The position numbers and the translations under genes are program-made. 64,000 nucleotides of DNA, taken from assembly GCF_005405925.1 (NCBI RefSeq), contig NZ_BJHV01000001.1:9920001-9984000 (forward strand), in the 5' to 3' direction. Each line of letters starts with the position of its first letter. Within the stretch, counting starts at the first letter, position 1. This stretch comes from Streptomyces antimycoticus. GTDB lineage: Bacteria; Actinomycetota; Actinomycetes; Streptomycetales; Streptomycetaceae. The notes beneath the pieces were generated by a model. That model was not told the origin of the DNA. It saw nothing but the letters and a program-made list of their open reading frames with translations, and made no database searches. Positions 27,394 to 35,244 of the stretch are shown here, piece after piece.

Positions 27394-28434
27394 ATGAGGA
27401 CGGCGGTCATGGCCAGTATGCGCATCATGCTCAACCACCGGATCCTGAGCAGATTCACCGAGCGGCTGAGGGCGCGGATCGAGGGCCCGCACGAGTGGCT
27501 GGACGCCTCCGGCTGGGACGCGGCGCGGATCGCCGACGCCATCGCCACCGTCGATGTGTACGTGGGCTCCCAGCTCACCGAGGACGATGCGCGGCGAGCC
27601 GGCCGGCTCCGCCTCGTCCATGTCGTCGGCGCGGGCTACGACGGCATCCCCCTGGAGGCGCTGGGGCCGGATGTGACCGTGGCCAACACCCACCACCACG
27701 GCAGGTCGATCGCCGAACACGTCCTGATGTGCGTGCGGATGCTGTCCCGGCGTGTGCTCGCCGCCGACCGGGAGCTGCGCGCCGGACGGTGGCGGAACGT
27801 CGCCGTGGATTCCGCGCTGCCCTTCGGGGACACCTTGCGGGGCCGCCGTGTCGGAGTCATCGGCTTCGGCGAGACGGGGAGGGAGATCGGCCGGTTGTGT
27901 CAGGCGGTCGGCCTGGGTGTGCGGGCGGTGCGCCGCGATCCGTCGGCCCCTCTGCCGGAGGGCCTGCGTCCCGACTGGGTGGGTGGCCCGGAGCGGCTCC
28001 CGGACCTGCTGGCCGAATCCGACATCGTCGTGGTCACCGTTCCGCTGAGCCCCGCGACCCGCGGACTGATCGGCCCGGCCGAACTCGCCGCGATGGGCCC
28101 GCGATCCCTCCTCGTCAACGTCGCCCGTGGCCCGGTCGTCCAGGAAGAGGCGTTGTACGAGGCGCTCTCGACCGGCGCCATCGCCGGCGCCGCCCTGGAC
28201 GTGTGGTGGGCCGGGCCTCCGCACGCGCCGAGCCGCCTGCCGTTCCCCACCCTGCCCAATGTGGTGATGACACCGCACAACTCGGGCCACACCGAGGAGA
28301 CTTTCGCGGCCCGCGCCACGGATATCGCGGCCAACATCAACCGCCTGGACCGCGGGGAGCCCCTCCGCAACGTGGTGCGCGCCGGTGGTGTGCGGGGCGC
28401 CACGCCCGGCGGCGGCGGTGGCCGGACGGACTGA
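27394..28434 (+). CDS. D-isomer specific 2-hydroxyacid dehydrogenase
   Basis: A 346-residue NAD-dependent dehydrogenase that interconverts D-2-hydroxyacids and 2-oxoacids. The nucleotide-binding motif is GVIGFGETGREIG, the substrate-binding Arg is in LVNVARGPVVQEEAL and the catalytic His is in MTPHNSGHT. Internal ATGs at 27409 and 27418 (MASMRIM, MRIM) could be the true start. It faces the importer operon across about 230 bases, which may mean that the imported compound yields a hydroxy or oxo acid. Confidence 0.85.
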   Translation: MRTAVMASMRIMLNHRILSRFTERLRARIEGPHEWLDASGWDAARIADAIATVDVYVGSQLTEDDARRAGRLRLVHVVGAGYDGIPLEALGPDVTVANTHHHGRSIAEHVLMCVRMLSRRVLAADRELRAGRWRNVAVDSALPFGDTLRGRRVGVIGFGETGREIGRLCQAVGLGVRAVRRDPSAPLPEGLRPDWVGGPERLPDLLAESDIVVVTVPLSPATRGLIGPAELAAMGPRSLLVNVARGPVVQEEALYEALSTGAIAGAALDVWWAGPPHAPSRLPFPTLPNVVMTPHNSGHTEETFAARATDIAANINRLDRGEPLRNVVRAGGVRGATPGGGGGRTD

Positions 28435-28479
28435 CGTGGACGGCTGCTGAAGTACCGTGTGCCGCCACGGCGCGGTGCG

Positions 28480-28836
28480 TCAGGGGGCGATGGTGAGGTG
28501 GCTGATCAGGCCCTGGTCCAGGGTGAAGCGATAGCGAAGGTCGACGGTGCCGCCGGGGAAGTCACCCTCGAGACGCTGGGTGACGGTGTAGCGGTCCGGG
28601 CCGTCGTGCTCGGCCCCGATGAACGTGGTGGTGTAGGTGTACTCGGAGGTGGCGCGGTTCAGCCACCGCTCGATGGCCGGGATGCCCTCGTAGGTGCGGC
28701 CGTCGTCGATGACGGTCGCGTCCGGCGTCAGTGCGGCTGAGGCCGCGGGCAGGTCGTGCTCGTTGTGCGCCTTCAGATACCGCTTGACGATGTCGGGCAG
28801 GTCGGTGGCATCGAAGGGCGTGGTGTCGTCGGTCAT
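28480..28836 (-). CDS. SnoaL-like/NTF2-fold protein
   Basis: A 118-residue protein of the NTF2-like superfamily: a helix with DIVKRYLKAHNEHDLPAASAALTPDATVIDDGRTYEGIPAIERWL followed by curved strands (YTYTTTFIGAEHDGPDRYTVTQRLEGDFPGGTVDLRYRFTLDQGLISHLTI). Such proteins are small ligand-binding pockets, isomerases or hydrolases. It lies 62 bases downstream of the SDR gene on the same strand and is probably co-transcribed and co-regulated by the HxlR protein at 29780. Confidence 0.8.
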   Translation of the reverse strand: MTDDTTPFDATDLPDIVKRYLKAHNEHDLPAASAALTPDATVIDDGRTYEGIPAIERWLNRATSEYTYTTTFIGAEHDGPDRYTVTQRLEGDFPGGTVDLRYRFTLDQGLISHLTIAP

Positions 28837-28898
28837 GGCTGCCTCGCTGATGGTTTTCTTAAGGGTGGTTCGCGGGCCGTTCCCGGAAGGGATGGTGC

Positions 28899-29681
28899 TC
28901 AGAGTGCGGGAACGGTGCCGCCGTCGATGACGTGTTCGGCGCCGACGATGGCGGAGGCCCGGTCGGAGACGAGGAAGGCGACGAGTTCGGCGACTTCCTC
29001 AGGGCGATTGGGACGCCCGAGGGGGATGCCGCCGAGGGAATCCATGAGCGACGCCAGAGCGGATTCCCGGTCGCCGGTCTTCTGGGCGATGCGGTCGATG
29101 AGGGCGTCCGCCGCACTGGTCTGGATGAACCCGGGGGAGACCGTGTTCACCCGCACACCGAGCGGTGCCACTTGGTTCGCCAGGCCCTTGCTGTAGGTGC
29201 TGAGAGCCGCCTTGGCGGAGGCGTAGGCCAGCGTGCCGTTCCACAGTGGCATCCGGCGCTGGATCGAGGAGACGTGGACCACCGCACCCCGGCCACGTTC
29301 GATCATGCCCGGGATCAGGGCGCGGTCCAGGCGGACGGCGGCGAGCAGGTTGTGGTTGAGCTCCTGCTGCCAGATCTCTTCGGACATCGCCTCGAAGCCG
29401 CCGGCGGGCGCGGCCGAGCCGCCGAGCGTATGGACCAGGATGTCCATGCCGCCGAGGCGCCGATTCGTCTCCCGTACGACGTGTTCGGCGCCGTGCGGTG
29501 TGGTCAGGTCGGCGCCGATGAAGTCGTCGTCGGGGACGTCCTCGGGCTGGGAGCGGGCGGTGACCAGCACGGTCGCACCGGCCGTCCGCAACCGGGCGGC
29601 GATCGCCGCTCCGGCGCCCTTGGTGCCACCGGTGACGAGTGCGCGACGGCCGGCGAGAGAGTCATCGAGGGAGGTGGGCAA
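28899..29681 (-). CDS. SDR family oxidoreductase
   Basis: A 260-residue classical short-chain dehydrogenase. Cofactor motif [13 protein letters not shown] lies near residue 16, and the catalytic [15 protein letters not shown] in the middle. The C-terminal substrate segment ends in [15 protein letters not shown], typical of complete proteins. The likely initiator is TTG at 29681, since no ATG or GTG lies closer to the Rossmann strand; this start is the least certain part. It is divergent from an HxlR regulator with an inverted repeat between them. Confidence 0.83.
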   Translation of the reverse strand: MPTSLDDSLAGRRALVTGGTKGAGAAIAARLRTAGATVLVTARSQPEDVPDDDFIGADLTTPHGAEHVVRETNRRLGGMDILVHTLGGSAAPAGGFEAMSEEIWQQELNHNLLAAVRLDRALIPGMIERGRGAVVHVSSIQRRMPLWNGTLAYASAKAALSTYSKGLANQVAPLGVRVNTVSPGFIQTSAADALIDRIAQKTGDRESALASLMDSLGGIPLGRPNRPEEVAELVAFLVSDRASAIVGAEHVIDGGTVPAL

Positions 29682-29721
29682 GGCTGTCCGTTCCGGGACG
29701 CACGCGAGCGCATCCCTTGCG

Positions 29722-29760
29722 ACTGCTAAAATAGAAGCAAGTAACTTTCACTTTAGCAGT
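29722..29760. promoter_or_regulatory. inverted repeat between SDR and HxlR genes
   Basis: ACTGCTAAA (29722-29730) and TTTAGCAGT (29752-29760) form a perfect 9-base inverted repeat with a 21-base AT-rich spacer that contains AGTAACTT; AGTAACT recurs just after the right arm. It lies 20 bases before the HxlR start, and is the likely HxlR operator. Confidence 0.65.
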
Positions 29761-29779
29761 AACTCGGGAGGGCGTCGCC

Positions 29780-30319
29780 ATGGCAAGCCGGATCAGGCTG
29801 GAGGACCGTGAGTGTCCGCTGTCGACCACGGTTCAGCACGTGGGGGAGTGGTGGACGCTGCTGATCCTCCACGACGCCTTCGACGGCTATACGCGCTTCG
29901 ATCAGTTCCAGCAGAGCCTGAACATCTCCACCAGCATGCTCACCACGCGCCTGAAGGCCCTGGTGGCGGACGGCCTCCTGGAGCGGTGTCCCTATCAGAC
30001 CAACCCGGTGCGCCATGAATACGTGCTGACCGAACGCGGCCGTTCGCTGCGGCCCGTGGTCGTCGCCCTGGCCGCGTGGGGCAATCAGCACCTCGCGCCG
30101 GAGGAGCGCGCCATGATCCTGGTCGACGCCCGGACCGGCGAGGAGGTCGAACCCGTCATGGTGGACGCGCGTACCGGCCGAAGCCTCGACGACGGCGAGG
30201 CCTTCGTGTTCACCGCGGGGCCGGCCGCCAGCGACGCGATGCGTGCCCGCTACGTCGAACTCGAACGGCAGCGTCCCGCGCACGCCCGGGAGGCGCGCGA
30301 CGGGGACCTGCCCGGCTGA
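29780..30319 (+). CDS. HxlR family transcriptional regulator
   Basis: A 179-residue winged-helix regulator. The HxlR core is complete: ECPLSTTVQHVGEWWTLLILHDAFDGYTRFDQFQQSLNISTSMLTTRLKALVADGLL with the conserved redox-capable cysteine near residue 12, then RHEYVLTERGRSLRPVVVALAAWG. The C-terminal 60 residues form an extra domain seen in some family members. GGGAGGG precedes the ATG. It is divergent from the SDR and SnoaL-like genes and probably controls them in response to an aldehyde or quinone-like stress. Confidence 0.87.
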   Translation: MASRIRLEDRECPLSTTVQHVGEWWTLLILHDAFDGYTRFDQFQQSLNISTSMLTTRLKALVADGLLERCPYQTNPVRHEYVLTERGRSLRPVVVALAAWGNQHLAPEERAMILVDARTGEEVEPVMVDARTGRSLDDGEAFVFTAGPAASDAMRARYVELERQRPAHAREARDGDLPG

Positions 30320-30377
30320 TCGGATCGGCGTCTCGCCGAGGTGAAGTCCTACCTGGCGGAGGGGAGCGAAACGCGGA

Positions 30378-30464
30378 TCAGAAGACCTGGGTGAAGCAAC
30401 CGAGGGCGACGGCCACGATGACCACGGCCACTGCGGTCGCCCTCAAAACTCTGGCTGTCAGCAC
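30378..30464 (-). CDS. putative 28-residue hydrophobic micro-protein
   Basis: A micro-ORF of 28 codons, starting GTG at 30464 with a very strong GAGGAAGGA ribosome site about 5 bases upstream. The product has two arginines near the N-terminus and a run of Ala/Val/Ile (ATAVAVVIVAVALG) long enough for one membrane helix, then CFTQVF. The cysteine after ALG resembles a lipobox but would leave only a five-residue tail. It begins 30 bases after the stop of the 58-residue gene, so the two likely share a transcript. I recognise no family; coding status rests on the ribosome site and composition. Confidence 0.45.
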   Translation of the reverse strand: MLTARVLRATAVAVVIVAVALGCFTQVF

Positions 30465-30494
30465 GGGAATCCTTCCTCGTGCGAGCGACTGGGC

Positions 30495-30671
30495 TCACAG
30501 GCAGTAGCGAACGAGCCACTCGTCGGGGTTGTACGTGTCCTTGGCGGGGTCCGGCGCTATCGCCGCCCTCTCCTCCACGGTGTCCTCCAGGCGGATCCGC
30601 TCCGGCAGCTTGCCGAACCGGGCACGGCGCGCCGCTTCCGTGACATCTGGCACTTCCCGCTTATTCGACAT
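30495..30671 (-). CDS. 58-residue hypothetical protein
   Basis: A short, charged protein with the pattern AARRARFGKLPERIRLEDTVEE in the middle and DTYNPDEWLVRYCL at the end. A single cysteine lies next to the C-terminus. The ATG at 30671 has AAGGA 8 bases upstream; a longer frame to 30734 lacks support. Proteins with a similar RFGKLPERI core occur in actinomycetes as unannotated small genes, as far as I recall, but I know of no function. It is followed by the micro-ORF at 30378-30464. Confidence 0.6.
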   Translation of the reverse strand: MSNKREVPDVTEAARRARFGKLPERIRLEDTVEERAAIAPDPAKDTYNPDEWLVRYCL

Positions 30672-30821
30672 CGCATCGTTCCTTGTCGTTTCGATGGTCC
30701 AACGATAGTCGCAGCCGCATGCGTCACCGGTCAAGTAGGTGACTCGATCTGTGCTCCTTTCGATATGCCTGGATAGTTAAATTATATCTAGGGTGTACGC
30801 TCATGAGCAGAGGATTGAGTC

Positions 30822-31319
30822 ATGTCTGGCGGGAGGTGTGCGGTGTCGTCCGGGAAGAAGATCTCAGGGTCCATCGATGACGAGCCGGCCTGTTCCATCG
30901 AGCGGAGCCTGCAGATTCTGGGTGAGCGCTGGTCTCTGCTGGTGCTGCGCGAAGTCTTCGGGGGCAGGCACCGATTCGCCGAGATGCAGTCGTCTCTCGG
31001 TGTCGCGCCGAACCTGCTCAGCGCCCGGCTCAAGCTCCTCGTCGAGGCCGGGGTGTTGCGGACGCGGACGTATCAGGAGCCCGGCAGCAGGCATCGGCGG
31101 AGCTACCACCTGACGCAGGCCGGAGAGGAATTGCGCCTTGTGCTGGCCGCGCTTCAGCAGTGGGGCGACCGCCACCGCCCCCGCCCGTCGGGCCCCTCGT
31201 CTCTCCGGCGCACACGCTCCACCGGTGAGGCCGTGAGCGTGGGGTTCATCGACGAGGAAGGCCGTGAGGTGCCCTGCGCCGACGTGGCCTTTGTGGCCAA
31301 TCGCGGGTCAGAGGACTGA
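30822..31319 (+). CDS. HxlR family transcriptional regulator
   Basis: A 165-residue winged-helix regulator: ACSIERSLQILGERWSLLVLREVFGGRHRFAEMQSSLGVAPNLLSARLKLLVEAGVL with the conserved cysteine near the N-terminus, then RSYHLTQAGEELRLVLAALQQWGDRH. The alternative GTG at 30843 has a better ribosome site (GGGAGG at 30831-30836) and would remove seven residues. An SDR gene follows 50 bases downstream on the same strand and is the probable target. The AT-rich stretch at 30775-30790 is the likely promoter or operator region. Confidence 0.86.
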   Translation: MSGGRCAVSSGKKISGSIDDEPACSIERSLQILGERWSLLVLREVFGGRHRFAEMQSSLGVAPNLLSARLKLLVEAGVLRTRTYQEPGSRHRRSYHLTQAGEELRLVLAALQQWGDRHRPRPSGPSSLRRTRSTGEAVSVGFIDEEGREVPCADVAFVANRGSED

Positions 31320-31369
31320 GTCGCGCGGGCGAGCTTCTATTTGTATAGCCAGAGGAAAGAGGGAACACG

Positions 31370-32068
31370 ATGGATATCAAAGGATCGGTCGCCCTGGTCA
31401 CGGGGGCCAATCGCGGTATCGGCCGTGCGTTCGCCCGAGCGCTGATCGAGTACGGCGCGGCGAAGGTCTACGCCGGTGTCCGCGATCCGGCCGGCGTGGT
31501 TGACCAGGGCCTCACCCCGCTGCGTCTGGACGTCACCAAGCGGGAGCAGATCGCCGAGGCCGCTGCCGTCGCGGACGATGTCAGCATCGTGATCAACAAC
31601 GCGGGCGTGGGAGGCTCCGGCACGGGACTCCTGGAGGGCGACTTCGCGGCCGCCCGTCAGGCGATGGAGGTCAACTACTTCGGCACCTGGGCCGTCTCCC
31701 GGGCGTTCGCCCCGATCCTCGCCCGCAACGGCGGTGGCGCGCTGGTGAACATGCTGTCGGTGGCGTCCTGGGTCGGGCAGCCGGGCTTCCCCGGATACGC
31801 CGCCTCCAAGTCGGCCCAGTGGTCATTGACGGACGCGCTGCGCAAGGGACTTCAGGAACAGGGCACGCTCGTGGTGGGGGTCCATTCCGGTTTCGTGGAC
31901 ACGGACCTCAGCTCCTGGGTGGACGCGCCTAAGATCACTACCGCCGACGTGGCGGAACAGACCATGGAAGCCTTGGCGAACGACCGGTGGGAAGTTCTCG
32001 CCGACGACGAGACCAGGCAGGCCAAGGCCGCCTTGTCGCAACCCCTTCACGCCGAACCCGGTAGGTGA
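31370..32068 (+). CDS. SDR family oxidoreductase
   Basis: A 232-residue short-chain dehydrogenase: VTGANRGIGRAFARALIEYGAAKVYAG at the N-terminus, NNAGVGGSG, and the catalytic YAASKSAQWSLTDALR. It is shorter at the C-terminus than most SDRs and ends soon after the substrate loop, as does its close paralogue at 41207. AGAGGAAAGAGGG precedes the ATG. The HxlR gene lies just upstream in the same direction, and the PLP enzyme gene follows after 102 bases. Confidence 0.87.
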   Translation: MDIKGSVALVTGANRGIGRAFARALIEYGAAKVYAGVRDPAGVVDQGLTPLRLDVTKREQIAEAAAVADDVSIVINNAGVGGSGTGLLEGDFAAARQAMEVNYFGTWAVSRAFAPILARNGGGALVNMLSVASWVGQPGFPGYAASKSAQWSLTDALRKGLQEQGTLVVGVHSGFVDTDLSSWVDAPKITTADVAEQTMEALANDRWEVLADDETRQAKAALSQPLHAEPGR

Positions 32069-32170
32069 TGTGTCGCGCCGGCCGCGCGTCGGCGCACGTG
32101 TCCCGCGACCGTCCGACGGCCGTTTCTCCCACCCCGATATCCCTCAGCGCAGCGAGCGAAGGCGGCGATC

Positions 32171-33190
32171 GTGTCAGAAGAGCGTCAGGAAGCCACGCCG
32201 GGTCAGGAAACCACCCGGGTCGAGCTGATGAGTCGGCCCACACCGCTGGAGGCCGCGCCGCGGCTGGCCCGTGCGATCGGACTGGAGCCCGGTGATCTGT
32301 GGGTCAAGCGGGACGATCTGATCGGGCTGGGCGGCGGGGGCAACAAGGTCCGCAAGCTGGAGTGGACGGCCGGAGCCGCCCGCGCCGAGGGCGCCACCAC
32401 GCTCGTGACCAGCGGGGCCGCGCAGAGCAACCACGCCCGCCTGACGGCCGCGGCCGGGGCACGGCTGGGCATGGACGTGGTCCTCGTCCTCGCCGGTGCG
32501 CCGAGCGAGGGAATGACCGGCAACATCGTGCTCGACGGTCTCTTCGGCGCCCGCGTCGTATGGGCCGGGGAGGTGAGCGAGGCCGAACTCGCGGCGGCCG
32601 TGGAGGACGTGGCCGGGGAGCTGCGCGAGCAAGGCGCCCGGCCCGCGGTGATCCCCTTCGGCGGATCCAGTGTGCTGGGCGCCCGGGGCTATGCCGAGGC
32701 GGGGACGGAACTCCTGGAACAGGCCCCGGACCTGGCCACGGCAGTCGTGGCGCTCGGATCGGGCGGCACCATGGCCGGTCTGGTCCACGCCCTCGGAGCC
32801 GAGCGGGTGCTGGGCGTGCACTGCGGAGCCATCGCCGATCCCGGGCACACCGTCGGCCACCTGGTCGAGGGGCTGGCCGGACGGCCCGCGGCCACGTCCC
32901 TGCGGCTGCGCCTGGATCAGGTCGGTCCCGGCTACTCCGCGCTCACCGAACCGGTCATGGACGCCATCACCACCGCGGCCCGCACCGAAGGCATCGTCCT
33001 CGACCCCGTCTACACCGGCCGTGCCCTGGCCGGTCTCATCGCGGCCGTTCACGACGGCCAGGTGCGCCCCGGGGAGCGCACGGTCTTCCTGCACACCGGC
33101 GGTCTGCCCGGGTTGTTCGGGCACACCGAGACGCTGCGGCGGGCGCGTTCCGCCGTGGCCGACACCGCCGTACGGTGGCCCCGCGGCTGA
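32171..33190 (+). CDS. PLP-dependent ACC deaminase/D-cysteine desulfhydrase family enzyme
   Basis: A 339-residue pyridoxal-phosphate enzyme of the tryptophan synthase beta fold. The Schiff-base lysine is in GGGGNKVRKLEW, the phosphate-binding loop is SGGTMAGL, and SNHARLTAAAGARLG is the family's substrate loop. Members cleave 1-aminocyclopropane-1-carboxylate to ammonia and 2-oxobutyrate, or desulfhydrate D-cysteine; sequence alone does not separate these. The start is GTG at 32171 with GAAGG 8 bases upstream. It may be co-transcribed with the SDR gene. Confidence 0.85.
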   Translation: MSEERQEATPGQETTRVELMSRPTPLEAAPRLARAIGLEPGDLWVKRDDLIGLGGGGNKVRKLEWTAGAARAEGATTLVTSGAAQSNHARLTAAAGARLGMDVVLVLAGAPSEGMTGNIVLDGLFGARVVWAGEVSEAELAAAVEDVAGELREQGARPAVIPFGGSSVLGARGYAEAGTELLEQAPDLATAVVALGSGGTMAGLVHALGAERVLGVHCGAIADPGHTVGHLVEGLAGRPAATSLRLRLDQVGPGYSALTEPVMDAITTAARTEGIVLDPVYTGRALAGLIAAVHDGQVRPGERTVFLHTGGLPGLFGHTETLRRARSAVADTAVRWPRG

Positions 33191-33283
33191 GCGTCGCACC
33201 GGCTCGGCCCCGGCCGGTCGGCCCGCGCGGTCCTGGAGAGCCGCCCGGTCCTGGACGGCTCGCCCTGCCGGAACGGGCCGGTG

Positions 33284-34357
33284 CTACTCCGCCGGGGAAG
33301 GCGGCGGCGGGGGAGTGGCCGCCGAACGCTCCGACTCCGCACCCCCAGTCGCACCGGCGACCGTGTCGGCACAGGTGGCGAGTCGGTGGGCCAGGGCGCG
33401 CACATGGTCGCGCAGGTCGTCCGGATACTCGATCACGAACGGGAGATCCAGCCAGGCGAGCACGGAGGGCACCCACTCCAGCCGCTCGGCCCGCAGTTGG
33501 ACCCGCACCCATCCGCCGCCTTCCCCCTCCCCGGATGTACGGTCCGCCTCCTCCGCGGGCAGTTCCCGCACCGTGGCGAGCCCGGGCGGGAGCCGATGGC
33601 GAACCTGCTCGACCGTGCCCTGGACCCGCAGCGACACCTCGTGCAGGTAGGGCACCCCGGCGAGCCCGGACAGCACCCGGGCGGCCGGATCGAACCCCAC
33701 GGGCACCTCGAACGACCCGGGCAGTACCGTCGCGCTTTCGATCCGGTCCAGCCGGAACGTACGCACCTCGCCGCTGGCTGAGTCCGCCCCCGTCACATAC
33801 CAGCGCCCGGAGTGCGCGACGATCCCGTACGGGTGCACGGTGCGTTCGCTGCGCCGCCCCTTCCAGGCGGTGTAGCTGACGGCGACCGGCCGGCGGTCCC
33901 GCGCGGCCTCCGCGAGCATCAGCAGCACGCTCGTCTCCGGGATGACCACGGGACGGGCGGGGGCGGTGAAGTCGGCGGTGGCCAGCAGCGCGTCCAGCCG
34001 GCGGCCGAGCGCCTCGGGCAGCACCCGGCGCACCTTGGCGGCGGCGCTCTCCGCCGCCGCGACGGACGTGGTCACCAGCCCGGCCCGGCGCCCGGCGACC
34101 AGGCCGAGCAGCACGGCCAGCGCCTCCTCGTCGGTGAGCATCAGCGGGGGCATCCGGTAGCCGGGGGCGAGCCGGTAGCCGCCGTAGCGGCCGCGCACCG
34201 AACGGACCGGGACGTCCAGGTCGATCAGGTGGCCGATGTAGCGCCGGACGGTGCGCTCGTCCACACCGAGCCGGTCGGCCAGGTCGGCGACGGTACGGGT
34301 GCCACCTGCCTGCAAGATTTCCAGCAGGGCGAGCACGCGGGCGGTCGGTCGGGTCAT
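33284..34357 (-). CDS. WYL domain regulator (YafY/DeoR-like HTH)
   Basis: A 357-residue regulator. The N-terminal helix-turn-helix (ARVLALLEILQAGGTRTVADLADRLGVDERTVRRYIGHL) is followed by the linker YGGYRLAPGYRMPPLMLTDEEALAVLLGL, the WYL domain (VSYTAWKGRRSERTVHPYGIVAHSGRWYVTGADSASGEVRTFRLDRI) and a WCX-type C-terminus. The frame is open far upstream, but the ATG at 34357 begins a standard family protein. A -10-like CATACT 7 bases before the ATG suggests a leaderless mRNA. It is divergent from an alpha/beta hydrolase over an inverted repeat. Confidence 0.88.
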   Translation of the reverse strand: MTRPTARVLALLEILQAGGTRTVADLADRLGVDERTVRRYIGHLIDLDVPVRSVRGRYGGYRLAPGYRMPPLMLTDEEALAVLLGLVAGRRAGLVTTSVAAAESAAAKVRRVLPEALGRRLDALLATADFTAPARPVVIPETSVLLMLAEAARDRRPVAVSYTAWKGRRSERTVHPYGIVAHSGRWYVTGADSASGEVRTFRLDRIESATVLPGSFEVPVGFDPAARVLSGLAGVPYLHEVSLRVQGTVEQVRHRLPPGLATVRELPAEEADRTSGEGEGGGWVRVQLRAERLEWVPSVLAWLDLPFVIEYPDDLRDHVRALAHRLATCADTVAGATGGAESERSAATPPPPPSPAE

Positions 34358-34374
34358 GCCCGGAAGTATGGCGC

Positions 34375-34403
34375 GGATACCGGGCGGCTCCTGTCCGGTA
34401 TCC
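34375..34403. promoter_or_regulatory. 9-bp inverted repeat, likely WYL regulator operator
   Basis: GGATACCGG (34375-34383) and CCGGTATCC (34395-34403) are perfect inverted repeats, 20 bases centre to centre, in the 63-base gap between divergent genes. Half-sites two helical turns apart suit a dimer binding one face of the DNA. Confidence 0.75.
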
Positions 34404-34407
34404 CTCC

Positions 34408-34413
34408 TAGCGT
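34408..34413 (+). promoter_or_regulatory. -10 box of a probable leaderless promoter
   Basis: TAGCGT at 34408-34413 fits the actinobacterial TANNNT -10 consensus and ends 7 bases before the hydrolase ATG at 34421, which has no ribosome site. Transcription would start at or next to the ATG. Confidence 0.5.
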
Positions 34414-34420
34414 GTGGGCC

Positions 34421-35155
34421 ATGGCAACCTACGTACTTCTTCCCGGGTTCTGGCTCGGGGCCTGGGCCTGGCGCCCCGTGGCGGCCGACCTGCGCGCCCG
34501 CGGGCACGACGTCCATCCGCTCAGCCTGACCGGGATGGGCGAGCGGGCGCACCTGGCCCGGCCCGACACCGACGTGGAGACGCACATCACCGATGTGCTC
34601 AACCTGATCCGTTACGAGGATCTGCACGACGTGGTCCTGGTCGGGCACAGCTATGCCGGTGCGGTGGTGGTCCCGAGCGTGGCGGACCGGATGCCGGACC
34701 GGATCAGGCGGATGGTGTTCATCGACGGCGGTCCGCTGCCGGACGGGATGTCCCAGGCAGAGTTCGTCCCGCCGGAGGAGCGGACGCGCAATGCCGAGCT
34801 GGTCCGCGAGGAGGGACACGGCTGGCAGTTGCCGCCACCGCCGTGGCATCAGCTGGCCTCCGGGGTGTCCGGGCTGCCGGACGGCACGCTCGAACGGCTG
34901 GTGCGGCTGTCGGTGCCGCAGCCGTGGGCCACCGCCACCACACCGGTCCGGCTGACCGAGGCGTGGGAGAAGCTGCCGCGGCTGCACGTGCTGTGCGGCT
35001 TCTCGGTGGAGCAGGTCCGGGCGCGCATCGCCACCGTTCCGGCCTTCCGCCACATGGCGACCGAGAGTTCGGCGTACCGGGAGCTGCCCGGCTGGCACTG
35101 GCCGATGTTCGACCGGCCCGGTGAGCTGGCGGCGATCCTGCACCAGACGGCCTGA
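34421..35155 (+). CDS. alpha/beta fold hydrolase
   Basis: A 244-residue cytosolic hydrolase close to small esterases of the salicylate/polyneuridine-aldehyde esterase type: VLLPGFWLGAWAWRPVAADLRARGHDV at the N-terminus, nucleophile elbow VGHSYAGAVV, and a C-terminal histidine in ELPGWHWPMFDRPGE. The ATG at 34421 has no ribosome site but a -10 box directly upstream, so the message is probably leaderless. The long upstream open frame is antisense to the WYL gene and not real. It is likely controlled by the divergent WYL regulator. Confidence 0.86.
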   Translation: MATYVLLPGFWLGAWAWRPVAADLRARGHDVHPLSLTGMGERAHLARPDTDVETHITDVLNLIRYEDLHDVVLVGHSYAGAVVVPSVADRMPDRIRRMVFIDGGPLPDGMSQAEFVPPEERTRNAELVREEGHGWQLPPPPWHQLASGVSGLPDGTLERLVRLSVPQPWATATTPVRLTEAWEKLPRLHVLCGFSVEQVRARIATVPAFRHMATESSAYRELPGWHWPMFDRPGELAAILHQTA

Positions 35156-35244
35156 CCGGCACGACTCACCGCTTGGAGCGGCGCGCCGCCCGGCTCCCGT
35201 GGCGAGCCTTGCGAAAGATCAAAATCACCTGTCAGGGTGGTGAC

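Noticed and set aside
28434..28480. Possible hairpin after the 2-hydroxyacid dehydrogenase gene
   Set aside because: No stem longer than six bases could be drawn.
30775..30790. AT-rich near-palindrome GATAGTTAAATTATATC before the second HxlR gene
   Set aside because: Reverse-complement comparison gives only the outer four bases matching; kept as a probable promoter region, not as an operator.
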